This document shows positions 52,561 to 63,735 of a stretch of 64,000 nucleotides of DNA, in pieces. Location of the stretch: assembly GCA_977006965.1 (NCBI GenBank), contig OZ345354.1, positions 1,922,001-1,986,000 of the forward strand. Direction: 5' to 3'. A program made the translations under genes and the position numbers. Source of the stretch: Phymatolithon calcareum (lineage: Eukaryota; Rhodophyta; Florideophyceae; Hapalidiales). Position 1 is the stretch's first letter. Every line of letters starts with the position of its first letter. The notes under the pieces are model-generated. The model saw only the letters and a list, made by a program, of their open reading frames with translations. It did no database searches and was not told the DNA's origin.

Positions 52561-52916
52561 GAATATTTTCAGATCTACCAACATTAACCACAACTATGTA
52601 CTCGCGCATTAAAGGACCTGTACAAGCACTCTTTACATACACGATACACATTCTCGATTTCCTTGTCACCATCAGCATCGTCTACACTTCCTAATATCAC
52701 GTCCGATGTGCCCCAAGATTCGACAGCGGTAACAGTCTTTGGCATTAAGAAGCGACAGCTTCCACCTCGTGGCTGTTGTGTGACTCTTCAGCCACCAATC
52801 AAAACTGAAATGAGGCTCTGGTCCCGCATGATCTCCGCACCGTGCTGAATAGATTGCCAGCACAAGATCCCACGGTGCACGATAAGATTGTGGAGCTCGG
52901 TGAGTTGTAACAGAGA

Positions 52917-52937
52917 CAATAAATGAATGCTTTATTG
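52917..52937. terminator. Two-way polyadenylation-signal hairpin
   Basis: CAATAAA (52,917-52,923) and TTTATTG (52,931-52,937) form a perfect 7-bp stem around TGAATGC, placing AATAAA on both strands. It lies just beyond the 3' end of the minus-strand pseudouridine synthase pseudogene and recurs in unit 2. Confidence 0.5.
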
Positions 52938-53029
52938 AAAAACAATTAACTTTTGGGTGCACTGGCGATGCGCTTTGTGAGACCGGAGCTTCAATTTTGA
53001 CTCGCGTTTCCGCAAACGGGTCAATAAAT

Positions 53030-53752
53030 GTTAGTCTTCTTGAATGTGGCAACGAGTCAAGCCGTATTTCTCACGGACGAATCTATTTAGTTTCCCTTGC
53101 GCGCAATTACTCTCTCCAAGGTTTCGGAACCGGCTCTTACTCAGATATGAACAAATTTGGTTCCTTCTCCCGCTCCGAAGCAATGCACTAACAACAGAAA
53201 TTTCAGCATCCGGAAGTCATAGTATCTGTTCATATTAGGTGCGCGCTGAATGTTGAACATGGTGTCGGCTGTAATATCCTTGAGAGGATGATCATTTGTC
53301 CAGCTCACGGGCATTCCATACTCTGCCCCTAACGCCCAGTAATTCTTGTTGGTATCAGCACGTTAAAATGCGACTTGCAGTCGTGCCGCATTCTCAGATG
53401 TATGCAGTGGAACGAACATCACGTCGCTTGCACATCTGTCATGTCAGTGTACAGAAAAGACCTCCATGGGACCGCCATTTGGTCCGGAATGTGCGGCCCG
53501 CTACTCAACCACCATGTACCTTAATTCGCGCGCCGTTCGATCGGGTTTCGTGCGGTGCACGAGCAATCCTGCTGGTTTGTCCACTACTACATAATGCTCG
53601 GTGTGCAATAATATTGAAATTCCAGTGCCAATTCGTGGAACCTGCGGAAGCGCGCGCGGGCAGGGACGGAGCGAGGAAATAATACCAGTACTGCTGGTTC
53701 GCTGGTTGATGCTGCTTAGATTCAATGCCGTTTTAATTGACAATGTGCACAA
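53030..53752 (-). pseudogene. TruC/RluA-type pseudouridine synthase, degraded copy 2
   Basis: Here the N-terminal part is readable: PRIGTGISILLHTEHYVVVD, KPAGLLVHRTKPDRTARELR. This matches the opening of the catalytic domain (ILYxDxxxxVVxKPAGLxVHR). The middle, including the HRLDRxTSG block, and the C-terminal part (SWTNDHPLKDITADTM) are frameshifted and carry stops. The family converts uridine to pseudouridine in tRNA or rRNA; this copy cannot. Confidence 0.7.
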
Positions 53753-53814
53753 TTGTGGTTTATCGGCAAGAACAGCGGAGTTGTGAAGGAAACCCGAGAG
53801 ATCGTCATTTGAAA

Positions 53815-54084
53815 ATGGATCGTGAAAGTGGGAGAGTTCAGGCGTTTTCGAACATGGGATTGCGTGGTACTGGTATTGATATTGATGTTAAACTCTTCAG
53901 GCTCAGAGCGCCGTGCAATTGGGTATTGACATATGAGCCAATTGTATTTTCAGCTAGAATAAGTCCATTGTCTGGTCTGATTCGGGTCTTGATTCAGGAA
54001 GGCAATTCGTGTTTAAGTACTAGAACATCAATTTGCTTGGCATGTTTGGACCCCAGTACAGCATGCCACGGTCTAAGTTCTTAG
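53815..54084 (+). pseudogene. Unidentified coding remnant (MDRESG family)
   Basis: The frame MDRESGRVQAFSNMGLRGTG continues with IDIDVKLFRLRAPCNWVLTY and ARISPLSGLIRVLIQEG. It is conserved with 34,379-34,600 at the protein level, suggesting it once encoded protein. The family is not recognised. Confidence 0.4.
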
Positions 54085-54104
54085 AGAAGAAAGGGCCTTG
54101 TGTC

Positions 54105-54180
54105 TTACTTCCCAATATTCTTTAGAGCAGTGGCGGGAGGTAACGCTACATGCACTATTCACTATGTCATAGAATTGTCC
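54105..54180 (+). repeat. HPM repeat, copy 8 (partial)
   Basis: Only the hairpin region with GAGCAGTGGCGGGAGGTAAC and the first part of the tail remain, ending at CATAGAATTGTCC. Confidence 0.65.
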
Positions 54181-54184
54181 GCAT

Positions 54185-56850
54185 CGGTACTCTTTCAATA
54201 ATTCTGCAGGTTGCTGGCATTTTAAGAAACTGCATCTGAAAAACTGAAGGACAGTCTGACATAAGTCTGTTGTTCCTGTTTTTCTCGAAATCACTAATCA
54301 TGTCTGTTCGGCTGCCAAACAGCGGGGAAGGAGTTTCTGGAGATATCCTCGCACATTGAACCTAGCAAAAATGTTCACACGGCAAGACCAAATTTTTCAA
54401 ATCAGAAAAGGAACGACTGAAATTAATTGACCACCAAATGGAGCGCCTTGTTGACCCCCTGCGTCTGGCCAGTCCTAACAAGAGGTCCTCTTCTATGTAT
54501 GACACATATAAAACTGAACTCCGACTTCATATTGATAGCTTCTAGCAATACTCAATCCAGCATGCTGGAGCAACAGCTGCGCCAACTCCGCCTACTGTAG
54601 TAGATGCCAACTGCCGTGCTATTTCCCGCAGTCGCACTGCAGTGCCCCCCGCTGCCTCAAAAGATCCCGCCCACCTCAGCGCCAAGAGTTATTTGTGTCG
54701 CTCCGTCTCTGAAGTTTGCCGCAGTCAGCTTTTAATGTCTCTCCCCTCGCTTGTGGAGGCATTTGACCCCCTGGCCCGCACCGTCTTGCCATACCCGCGC
54801 TCACTATCTGGTGATTTCGGAAGCGAATTAAGCCCTCATTTCAATGCGCGCGCCTTCGTGGCCTCAGCAACGTGCTTCTAGAATCAACAGGACTTTTTTG
54901 ACTGCTTTTCTCATTTTTCTGATTTGTCCGACTTAGCTCGCGTCCTTCGACTTTCGCAAAATAAAAACATATGTTGACAAAATCTTATCTCTTTCATCCA
55001 CTTCTGAAACGTTATACAAGGTATTTATAGTGCGAGGTGGAAGTCGAAAATATTATACTTCACTTTTTAACGTAGAAAGAACGTCGAATGAGAGCTGCAT
55101 GCTAAGAATTATAACGCCCGACAATCAGCAGACGGTTTGCTCCAACGTTTTGTACCTACAAACTGCAAACGCCGCTGTCTGTCCTTGCGACTCCGGCAAC
55201 GCAGCGATTTCTGCGACGAAGGGATGACGCTAATAGCTGTTAGCTCGTCAACACACCGCGTAGAGTGTAATACGTTGGAGATCAGCCACGAGGGTGGAAA
55301 GACGATATATTTGCCAGAATGCGCCGCTAAAGCATAAATTTCAAGGGGCACAGCGCGGTGGTCAGGCGGACGAAGTAGTTCGGGAAAAGCGGTGTCGAGG
55401 TATCCATCGCCAGCGCGGTGGGGCAGAACAGCGTGAAAGCGTACGATTCAATAGAGTGCGGCGAGGGCGGCGTTGCGGCATCATCTCCAGCGGCGTGAGA
55501 CAGAGCGGCATGGGGCAGCGGCGTGTTGTGCTTTCCACGTGCCATACCGTCATTCAGACTTATGGTTGGGACCAGGATGGGTCAGTAGGCCCTCGGCGAC
55601 GACAAGACGCTGCCATTTGGTGGATAATTAAGGTTTAATAAACTGTCCAGCCGAAAAATATAGTAACTTCAGGTTCTTCCAAGGCGAAACGTTGAAAATA
55701 TTTGAAAGAACTCCGGTAAGCATTTTTTTGTAATGAATAATGACAGCCGAGCATTGGAAACTTCACAGCTGACAATATTTCACTTGTTTCTACACATTTT
55801 CTTGAAAATGGATACTGTCCCGTGGGTGCAAAATATATAATTAAATTTTTCATCCAGAATGAGCATTGTTTTAGCCTGTGAGTGCGCTTGTGTAGGTCCT
55901 TAATAATCATTACTTCTTGATATCCGCGGTTCTTGCCAGTACTGTTAAGAGCACTGGGCAAGAAGTACCCCTATCCGATTCCGTAACTGCTACATTTGGA
56001 TACCCATTTAAAAACGGGCATCTCTACCATGAATCTTTACATATTGTGATATATGAACAGCTTTTTAACAAAGGTTATACCAGGAAGCAAAGCGATTTCT
56101 TAGTCTTTGTGTCGCGCCATTGGCGCAGTGATTCCACTTGTTTCGCACTACATTATCACAGTACTCTTGCGTACCGTCCCAGGTGATATTATGTTTATTC
56201 CAGAACCATAGATGTGCTGCAATCGCAGAAAAACCCGAAGATATTTCACGCTGGCCTGGATGGCCTAGAGGGAAGCTACCACCAGTATTTACATTGCGCG
56301 CTAGTACGCATTTAGGACTGCGGATGTAGAGAAAATCAACAAAAGTAAACTCCCGTTCCAAAACCACTTTGACCACCGATGAGAGTCACCGCCGCCCACA
56401 TTGCGCGAGCAGCCCAACTTGACCGGTACCCTCAATCGTGGGGTGGTGAATAGGTAACCATTCACACCCGCGCAACAGAGAATCCTTCAAGCGCCGCGAA
56501 ACGTGTGTCTAAGAGCGAGCGACAGGACAGGCGGAGCGCCGTGCAAAACCTGCCGAAGAGAGATGTAGCCCCAGTACAACGACAATTCGCGTTGAGATTT
56601 TTGAAGCATCGCAGCTCAGTACTTAATTGATCTTCCACTCTATAAATGGTTTTTTGCATAGGACCTAAAGTGAAGCAAAGTCGACTCATAAGATGGAATT
56701 TGCGATTGACATCGACAAAATCCGCAAAGCGCTCTGAAAAGGGATCCTTGATGTCTGAGCCTAAAAAGAAAAAACATCTCCGTGCCGGAGTATCTTCGCG
56801 CACCATTGAGCAGTTCCCACATGAAGAAGAGAACATCACTTCCTTCAAGT
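54185..56850 (+). repeat. Composite repeat CR, copy 4
   Basis: Complete module order: GTCTGTTCGGCTGCCAAAC, the GACACATATAAAACTGAAC module, CTCGCTTGTGGAGGCATTT with AATAAAAACATATG, the GC-rich block (55,340-55,620), the AT-rich block, CATCTCTACCATGAATC (56,020), then the promoter with CTCTATAAATGG at 56,639. The 5' end of a 24,012-type gene follows, with about 16 bp deleted after ATGGAAT, so its original ATG frame stops early. Confidence 0.8.
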
Positions 56851-57605
56851 TGGTTGTACCAGCAGATCTTCATCGCGCGGTTGAGTTCTACACGGGTGTC
56901 ATTGACGAGTGGCGGAAATGTTGCAAGACGGCGTGCCCAGCGTGCAGGCACTCCCGATTCGCGCTGCAGATTACGTATGCTCTCATTGAAGAGGAGTACA
57001 GTTGCTACAATCAAGCTAGGTAGTTTGTTTCAATATGACAGGGAGAGCGTTCCCCTGGACCTGCAGCGCACCGAAGAGTCGTACTTTGGTGAAATCAACG
57101 AATGTACAGAGGAAAGTACAGTTTACGGCATGGGATATTGTCGAAAAAGAGATGTGCATCTCCTGTGTGTTAGTGCTTTAATGAGGCTGACAGCCTTGCT
57201 TAAAAGCAGTTGAATGAATTTTATTTCCCACCTACGCTATTGAAGAAGGAGAAGACCCTGACGCCATGCTTCCCTTGGAAATTTGCTACTTTACAGTAAC
57301 ATAGATGTACAAGCTGATCCTGGTCGCGCCTTTGAGCTGTTTAACCCCTTGATTGAAAAGCAACGAAATCTCTATGTTATGATCAGCGTCAGAAACATGT
57401 TACGAGATGGTTGAGCGGGAATTGCAGCAGACTCATCTTTTGCCGTTCAGTTTTACACTCGTTCGATCGAAGAGGGTGGTGTTGTGTGCGGCATGGTGGA
57501 ACTGTTTCCCTTCTCGATATTGATGTCACCTACTGTGGGAAGCACGATATGCTTTGCATCCCAAAATGCACTGGATTGCAAAGCGCAAGAGTTGTGTCGA
57601 TGTGA
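56692..57605 (+). pseudogene. Chimera: 5' end of a 24,012-type gene fused to Sel1 repeats
   Basis: The first part (KSAKRSEKGSLMSEPKKKKH, AGVSSRTIEQFPHEEENITS) matches residues 15-60 of the protein at 24,012, including PRAGVSSRTIEKLPPEEENL. At about 56,850 it switches without a stop to Sel1-type sequence (ADLHRAVEFYTGVIDEW). Further Sel1 units continue in other frames (LGSLFQYDRESVPLDLQRTE, then ADPGRAFELFN and SFAVQFYTRSIEEG) with stops between. The fusion was probably in phase originally and later decayed. Confidence 0.6.
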
Positions 57606-58479
57606 TACTCTCATAGATTATTTCTCTTCTGTTGTTCAGGAATTTGGGCTTCATTGTCTTCCTCCTCGTCCGCCACACTGTTCTTCGAACAAGATTCCTC
57701 CGTACCTATTTTGCAAGGCAAGAACAATAGGAATTAGAGTTCTATTTAGCCTCCCGTTGCGTAGCTAGCCATATTTACAATAAACTGTAATACCTCGACT
57801 ATACGCACGGGAAATTTGAAACAAACGAGGCTGTCGTAACTGTTAAACAGCATAAATATATTTGCGGATATGCAATCCGAAAATTACGCCTAAACTTGGC
57901 TAATATTAAGTACAATTAAATTATGCCAAAAATCAAATTAAAATAATTTTAAAACTAAAGTTATGGTACTGCGCGAGCGAGCGAGCCCACCAATTCCATA
58001 ACTTTAGTTATGGTATTAGCGGAGATGTTGAGTTATGACACCCATGTTTCTAAAAATTTAATTGGACGAGATTATGGAAATGATTGGACCACATTCATCG
58101 AGTCAGCGATTTCATTGGGCGAGATTTCGAAATGATTGGACCACATTCATCGTGTTCTGTGATTTCATTGGACGAGACGGTCCAAATGATTGGACCACAC
58201 ATTCATAGCGTTCTGTGATTTCATTGGTCCTCTCAGAGATTAAAATTTGCAGATTTTGCAATTTAAAAAAATTGACAATTTTACGTTTTCGCCAATATTT
58301 TGGCTATTGAAAAGTTGGACGTTTCAGAAATTCTGATGATTCCCGCCTTCTTTGAGACTTTCGAAGAGGCGTTTTGAAGCGCCTCCCTTACTTAAATTCT
58401 CAAAAATCCTCCAGATTTCGCATATTGAAATCATTTTCCACTCCACGAGTACCACTGGCTCCCCGTTTCCTGTATCCCT

Positions 58480-58690
58480 TGGACACGATTGCTTCGTGGC
58501 CTGCAGATGTTCTTTAGAGCAGTGGCAGGAGGTACCGCTACATGCTTTGTTCAAATTTCGTAACTACTATGTCATAGAATTATCAGCATGCACCATCTCT
58601 GACTATGTCGTTCATATCACCCATTCTTGTTTCCGCTCGAACACTCCCTAATCTCACTCTGAATATTCACTTGAACCTTAACCATCATTG
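58480..58690 (+). repeat. HPM repeat, copy 9
   Basis: Near-identical to copy 7 in unit 1, with the same altered left hairpin arm. Confidence 0.75.
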
Positions 58691-59159
58691 AATATTTTCA
58701 GATCTACCAACATTAACCACAACTATGTACTCGCGCATTAAAGGACCTGTACAAGCACTCTTTACATACACGATACACATTCTCGATTTCCTTGTCACCA
58801 TCAGCATCGTCTACACTTCCTAATATCACGTCCGATGTGCCCCAAGATTCGACAGCGGTAACAGTCTTTGGCATTAAGAAGCGACAGCTTCCACCTCGTG
58901 GCTGTTGTGTGACTCTTCAGCCACCAATCAAAACTGAAATGAGGCTCTGGTCCCGCATGATCTCCGCACCGTGCTGAATAGATTGCCAGCACACGATCCC
59001 ACGGTGCACGATAAGATTGTGGAGCTCGGTGAGTTGTAACAGAGACAATAAATGAATGCTTTATTGAAAAACAATTAACTTTTGGGTGCACTGGCGATGC
59101 GCTTTGTGAGACCGGAGCTTCAATTTTGACTCGCGTTTCCGCAAACGGGTCAATAAATG

Positions 59160-59881
59160 TTAGTCTTCTTGAATGTGGCAACGAGTCAAGCCGTATTTCT
59201 CACGGACGAATCTATTTAGTTTCCCTTGCGCGCAATTACTCTCTCCAAGGTTTCGGAACCGGCTCTTACTCAGATATGAACAAATTTGGTTCCTTCTCCC
59301 GCTCCGAAGCAATGCACTAACAACAGAAATTTCAGCATCCGGAAGTCATAGTATCTGTTCATATTAGGTGCGCGCTGAATGTTGAACATGGTGTCGGCTG
59401 TAATATCCTTGAGAGGATGATCATTTGTCCAGCTCACGGGCATTCCATACTCTGCCCCTAACGCCCAGTAATTCTTGTTGGTATCAGCACGTTAAAATGC
59501 GACTTGCAGTCGTGCCGCATTCTCAGATGTATGCAGTGGAACGAACATCACGTCGCTTGCACATCTGTCATGTCAGTGTACAGAAAAGACCTCCATGGGA
59601 CCGCCATTTGGTCCGGAATGTGCGGCCCGCTACTCAACCACCATGTACCTTAATTCGCGCGCCGTTCGATCGGGTTTCGTGCGGTGCACGAGCAATCCTG
59701 CTGGTTTGTCCACTACTACATAATGCTCGGTGTGCAATAATATTGAAATTCCAGTGCCAATTCGTGGAACCTGCGGAAGCGCGCGCGGGCAGGGACGGAG
59801 CGAGGAAATAATACCAGTACTGCTGGTTCGCTGGTTGATGCTGCTTAGATTCAATGCCGTTTTAATTGACAATGTGCACAA
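59160..59881 (-). pseudogene. TruC/RluA-type pseudouridine synthase, degraded copy 3
   Basis: Duplicate of copy 2 with the same disabling changes (ISILLHTEHYVVVDKPAGLL readable at the N-terminal end), so decay preceded the duplication. Confidence 0.7.
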
Positions 59882-60234
59882 TTGTGGTTTATCGGCAAGA
59901 ACAGCGGAGTTGTGAAGGAAACCCGAGAGATCGTCATTTGAAAATGGATCGTGAAAGTGGGAGAGTTCAGGCGTTTTCGAACATGGGATTGCGTGGTACT
60001 GGTATTGATATTGATGTCAAACTCTTCAGGCTCAGAGCGCCGTGCAATTGGGTATTGACATATGAGCCAATTGTATTTTTAGCTAGAATAAGTCCATTGT
60101 CTGGTCTGATTCGGGTCTTGATTCAGGAAGGCAATTCGTGTTTAAGTACTAGAACATCAATTTGCTTGGCATGTTTGGACCCCAGTACAGCATGCCACGG
60201 TCTAAGTTCTTAGAGAAGAAAGGGCCTTGTGTCT

Positions 60235-60310
60235 TACTTCCCAATATTCTTTAGAGCAGTGGCGGGAGGTAACGCTACATGCACTATTCACTATGTCATA
60301 GAATTGTCCG
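60235..60310 (+). repeat. HPM repeat, copy 10 (partial)
   Basis: Duplicate of the partial copy at 54,105-54,180. Confidence 0.65.
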
Positions 60311-60314
60311 CATC

Positions 60315-62980
60315 GGTACTCTTTCAATAATTCTGCAGGTTGCTGGCATTTTAAGAAACTGCATCTGAAAAACTGAAGGACAGTCTGACATAAGTCTGTT
60401 GTTCCTGTTTTTCTCGAAATCACTAATCATGTCTGTTCGGCTGCCAAACAGCGGGGAAGGAGTTTCTGAAGATATCCTCGCACATTGAACCTAGCAAAAA
60501 TGTTCACACGGCAAGACCAAATTTTTCAAATCAGAAAAGGAACGACTGAAAATAATTGACCACCAAATGGTAGCGCCTTGTTGACCCCCTGCGTCTGGCC
60601 AGTCCTAACAAGAGGTCCTCTTCTATGTATGACACATATAAAACTGAACTCCGACTTCATATTGATAGCTTCTAGCAATACTCAGTCCAGCATGCTGGAG
60701 CAACAGCTGCGCCAACTCCGCCTACTGTAGTAGATGCCAACTGCCGTGCTATTTCCCGCAGTCGCACTGCAGTGCCCCCCGCTGCCTCAAAAGATCCCGC
60801 CCACCTCAGCGCCAAGAGTTATTTGTGTCGCTCCGTCTCTGAAGTTTGCCGCAGTCAGCTTTTAATGTCTCTCCCCTCGCTTGTGGAGGCATTTGACCCC
60901 CTGGCCCGCACCGTCTTGCCATACCCGCGCTCACTATCTGGTGATTTCGGAAGCGAATTAAGCCCTCATTTCAATGCGCGCGCCTTCGTGGCCTCAGCAA
61001 CGTGCTTCTAGAATCAACAGGACTTTTTTGACTGCTTTTCTCATTTTTCTGATTTGTCCGACTTAGCTCGCGTCCTTCGACTTTCGCAAAATAAAAACAT
61101 ATGTTGACTAAATCTTATCTCTTTCATCCACTTCTGAAACGTTATACAAGGTATTTATAGTGCGAGGTGGAAGTCGAAAATATTATACTTCACTTTTTAA
61201 CGTAGAAAGAACGTCGAATGAGAGCTGCATGCTAAGAATTATAACGCCCGACAATCAGCAGACGGTTTGCTCCAACCTTTTGTACCTACAAACTGCAAAC
61301 GCCGCTGTCTGTCCTTGCGACTCCGGCAACGCAGCGATTTCTGCGACGAAGGGATGACGCTAATAGCTGTTAGCTCGTCAACACACCGCGTAGAGTGTAA
61401 TACGTTGGAGATCAGCCACGAGGGTGGAAAGACGATATATTTGCCAGAATGCGCCGCTAAAGCATAAATTTCAAGGGGCACAGCGCGGTGGTCAGGCGGA
61501 CGAAGTAGTTCGGGAAAAGCGGTGTCGAGGTATCCATCGCCAGCGCGGTGGGGCAGAACAGCGTGAAAGCGTACGATTCAATAGAGTGCGGCGAGGGCGG
61601 CGTTGTGGCATCATCTCCAGCGGGGTGAGACAGAGCGGCATGGGGCAGCGGCGTATTGTGCTTTCCACGTGCCATACCGTCATTCAGACTTATGGTTGGG
61701 ACCAGGATGGGTCAGTAGGCCCTCGGCGACGACACGACGCTGCCATTTGGTGGATAATTAAGGTTTAATAAACTGTCCAGCCGAAAAATATAGTAACTTC
61801 AGGTTCTTCCAAGGCGAAACGTTGAAAATATTTGAAAGAACTCCGGTAAGCATTTTTCTGTAATGAATAATGACAGCCGAGCATTGGAAACTTCACAGCT
61901 GACAATATTTCACTTGTTTCTACACATTTTCTTGAAAATGGATACTGTCCCGTGGGTGCAAAATATATAATTAAATTTTTCATCCAGAATGAGCATTGTT
62001 TTAGCCTGTGAGTGCGCTTGTGTAGGTCCTTAATAATCATTACTTCTTGATATCCGCGGTTCTTGCCAGTACTGTTAAGAGCACTGGGCAAGAAGTACCC
62101 CTATCCGATTCCGTAACTGCTACATTTGGATACCCATTTAAAAACGGGCATCTCTACCATGAATCTTTACATATTGTGATATATGAACAGCTTTTTAACA
62201 AAGGTTATACCAGGAAGCAAAGCGATTTCTTAGTCTTTGTGTCGCGCCATTGGCGCAGTGATTCCACTTGTTTCGCACTACATTATCACAGTACTTTTGC
62301 GTACCGTCCCAGGTGATATTATGTTTATTCCAGAACCATAGATGTGCTGCAATCGCAGAAAAACCCGAAGATATTTCACGCTGGCCTGGATGGCCTAGAG
62401 GGAAGCTACCACCAGTATTTACATTGCGCGCTAGTACGCATTTAGGACTGCGGATGTAGAGAAAATCAACAAAAGTAAACTCCCGTTCCAAAACCACTTT
62501 GACCACCGATGAGAGTCACCGCCGCCCACATTGCGCGTGCAGCCCAACTTGACCGGTACCCTCAATCGTAGGGTGGTGAATAGGTAACCATTCACACCCG
62601 CGCAACAGAGAATCCTTCAAGCGCCGCGAAACGTGTGTCTAAGAGCGAGCGACAGGACAGGCGGAGCGCCGTGCAAAACCTGCCGAAGAGAGATGTAGCC
62701 CCAGTACAACGACAATTCGCGTTGAGATTTTTGAAGCATCGCAGCTCAGTACTTAATTGATCTTCCACTCTATAAATGGTTTTTTGCATAGGACCTAAAG
62801 TGAAGCAAAGTCGACTCATAAGATGGAATTTGCGATTGACATCGACAAAATCCGCAAAGCGCTCTGAAAAGGGATCCTTGATGTCTGGGCCTAAAAAGAA
62901 AAAACATCTCCGTGCCGGAGTATCTTCGCGCACCATTGAGCAGTTCCCACATGAAGAAGAGAACATCACTTCCTTCAAGT
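60315..62980 (+). repeat. Composite repeat CR, copy 5
   Basis: Duplicate of copy 4 with scattered substitutions. Its promoter module has CTCTATAAATGG at 62,769 and the same deletion after ATGGAAT. Confidence 0.8.
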
Positions 62981-63735
62981 TGGTTGTACAAGCAGATCTT
63001 CATCGCGCGGTTGAGTTCTACACGGGTGTCATTGACGAGTGGCGGAAATGTTGCAAGACGGCGTGCCCAGCGTGCAGGCACTCCCGATTCGCGCTGCAGA
63101 TTACGTATGCTCCCATTGAAGAGGAGTACAGTTGCTACAATCAAGCTAGGTAGTTTGTTTCAATATGACAGGGAGAGCGTTCCCCTGGACCTGCAGCGCA
63201 CCGAAGAGTCGTATTTTGGTGAAATCAACGAATGTACAGAGGAAAGTACAGTTTACGGCATGGGATATTGTCGAAAAAGAGATGTGCATCTCCTGTGTAT
63301 TAGTGCGTTAATGAGGCTGACAGCCTTGCTTAAAAGCAGTTGAATGAATTTTATTTCCCACCGACGCTATTGAAGAAGGAGAAGACCCTGACGCCATGCT
63401 TCCCTTGCAAATTTGCTACTTTACAGTAACATAGATGTACAAGCTGATCCTGGTCGCGCCTTTGAGCTGTTTAACCCATTGATTGAAAAGCACCGAAATC
63501 TCTATGTTATGATCAGCGTCAGAAACATGTTACGAGATGGTTGAGCGGGAATTGCAGCAGACTCATCTTTTGCCGTTGAGTTTTACACTCGTTCGATCGA
63601 AGAGGGTGGTGTTGTGTGCGGCATGGTGGAACTGTTTCCCTTATCGATATTGATGTCACCTACTGTGGGAAGCACGATATGCTTTGCATCCCAAAATGCA
63701 CTGGATTGCAAAGCGCAAGAGTTGTGTCGATGTGA
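62822..63735 (+). pseudogene. Chimera: 24,012-type 5' end fused to Sel1 repeats, second copy
   Basis: Duplicate of the chimera at 56,692. A few bases differ (for example LMSGPKKKKH and VVQADLHRAVEFYTG). SFAVEFYTRSIEEGGVVCGM restores the Sel1 glutamate that reads glutamine in unit 1. Stops remain between units. Confidence 0.6.

Larger units (their letters stand above)
51837..57952. repeat. Tandem segmental duplication, unit 1 (about 6.13 kb)
   Basis: This unit and unit 2 align base for base with only scattered substitutions; the offset is 6127-6130 because of 1-2 bp indels. Contents in order: DR-A copy 3 (51,837-52,330, its hairpin right arm deleted), HPM, a spacer, a TruC-like pseudogene on minus, an unidentified plus-strand remnant, a partial HPM, composite repeat CR, a Sel1 fusion pseudogene, and the element-end sequence. 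The duplication must be recent. Confidence 0.92.

Noticed and set aside
55294-55638. Open frames on both strands of the GC-rich block of the composite repeat
   Set aside because: Frames on opposite strands are open in several copies and neither keeps a consistent start, stop or motif, so base composition is the simpler explanation.
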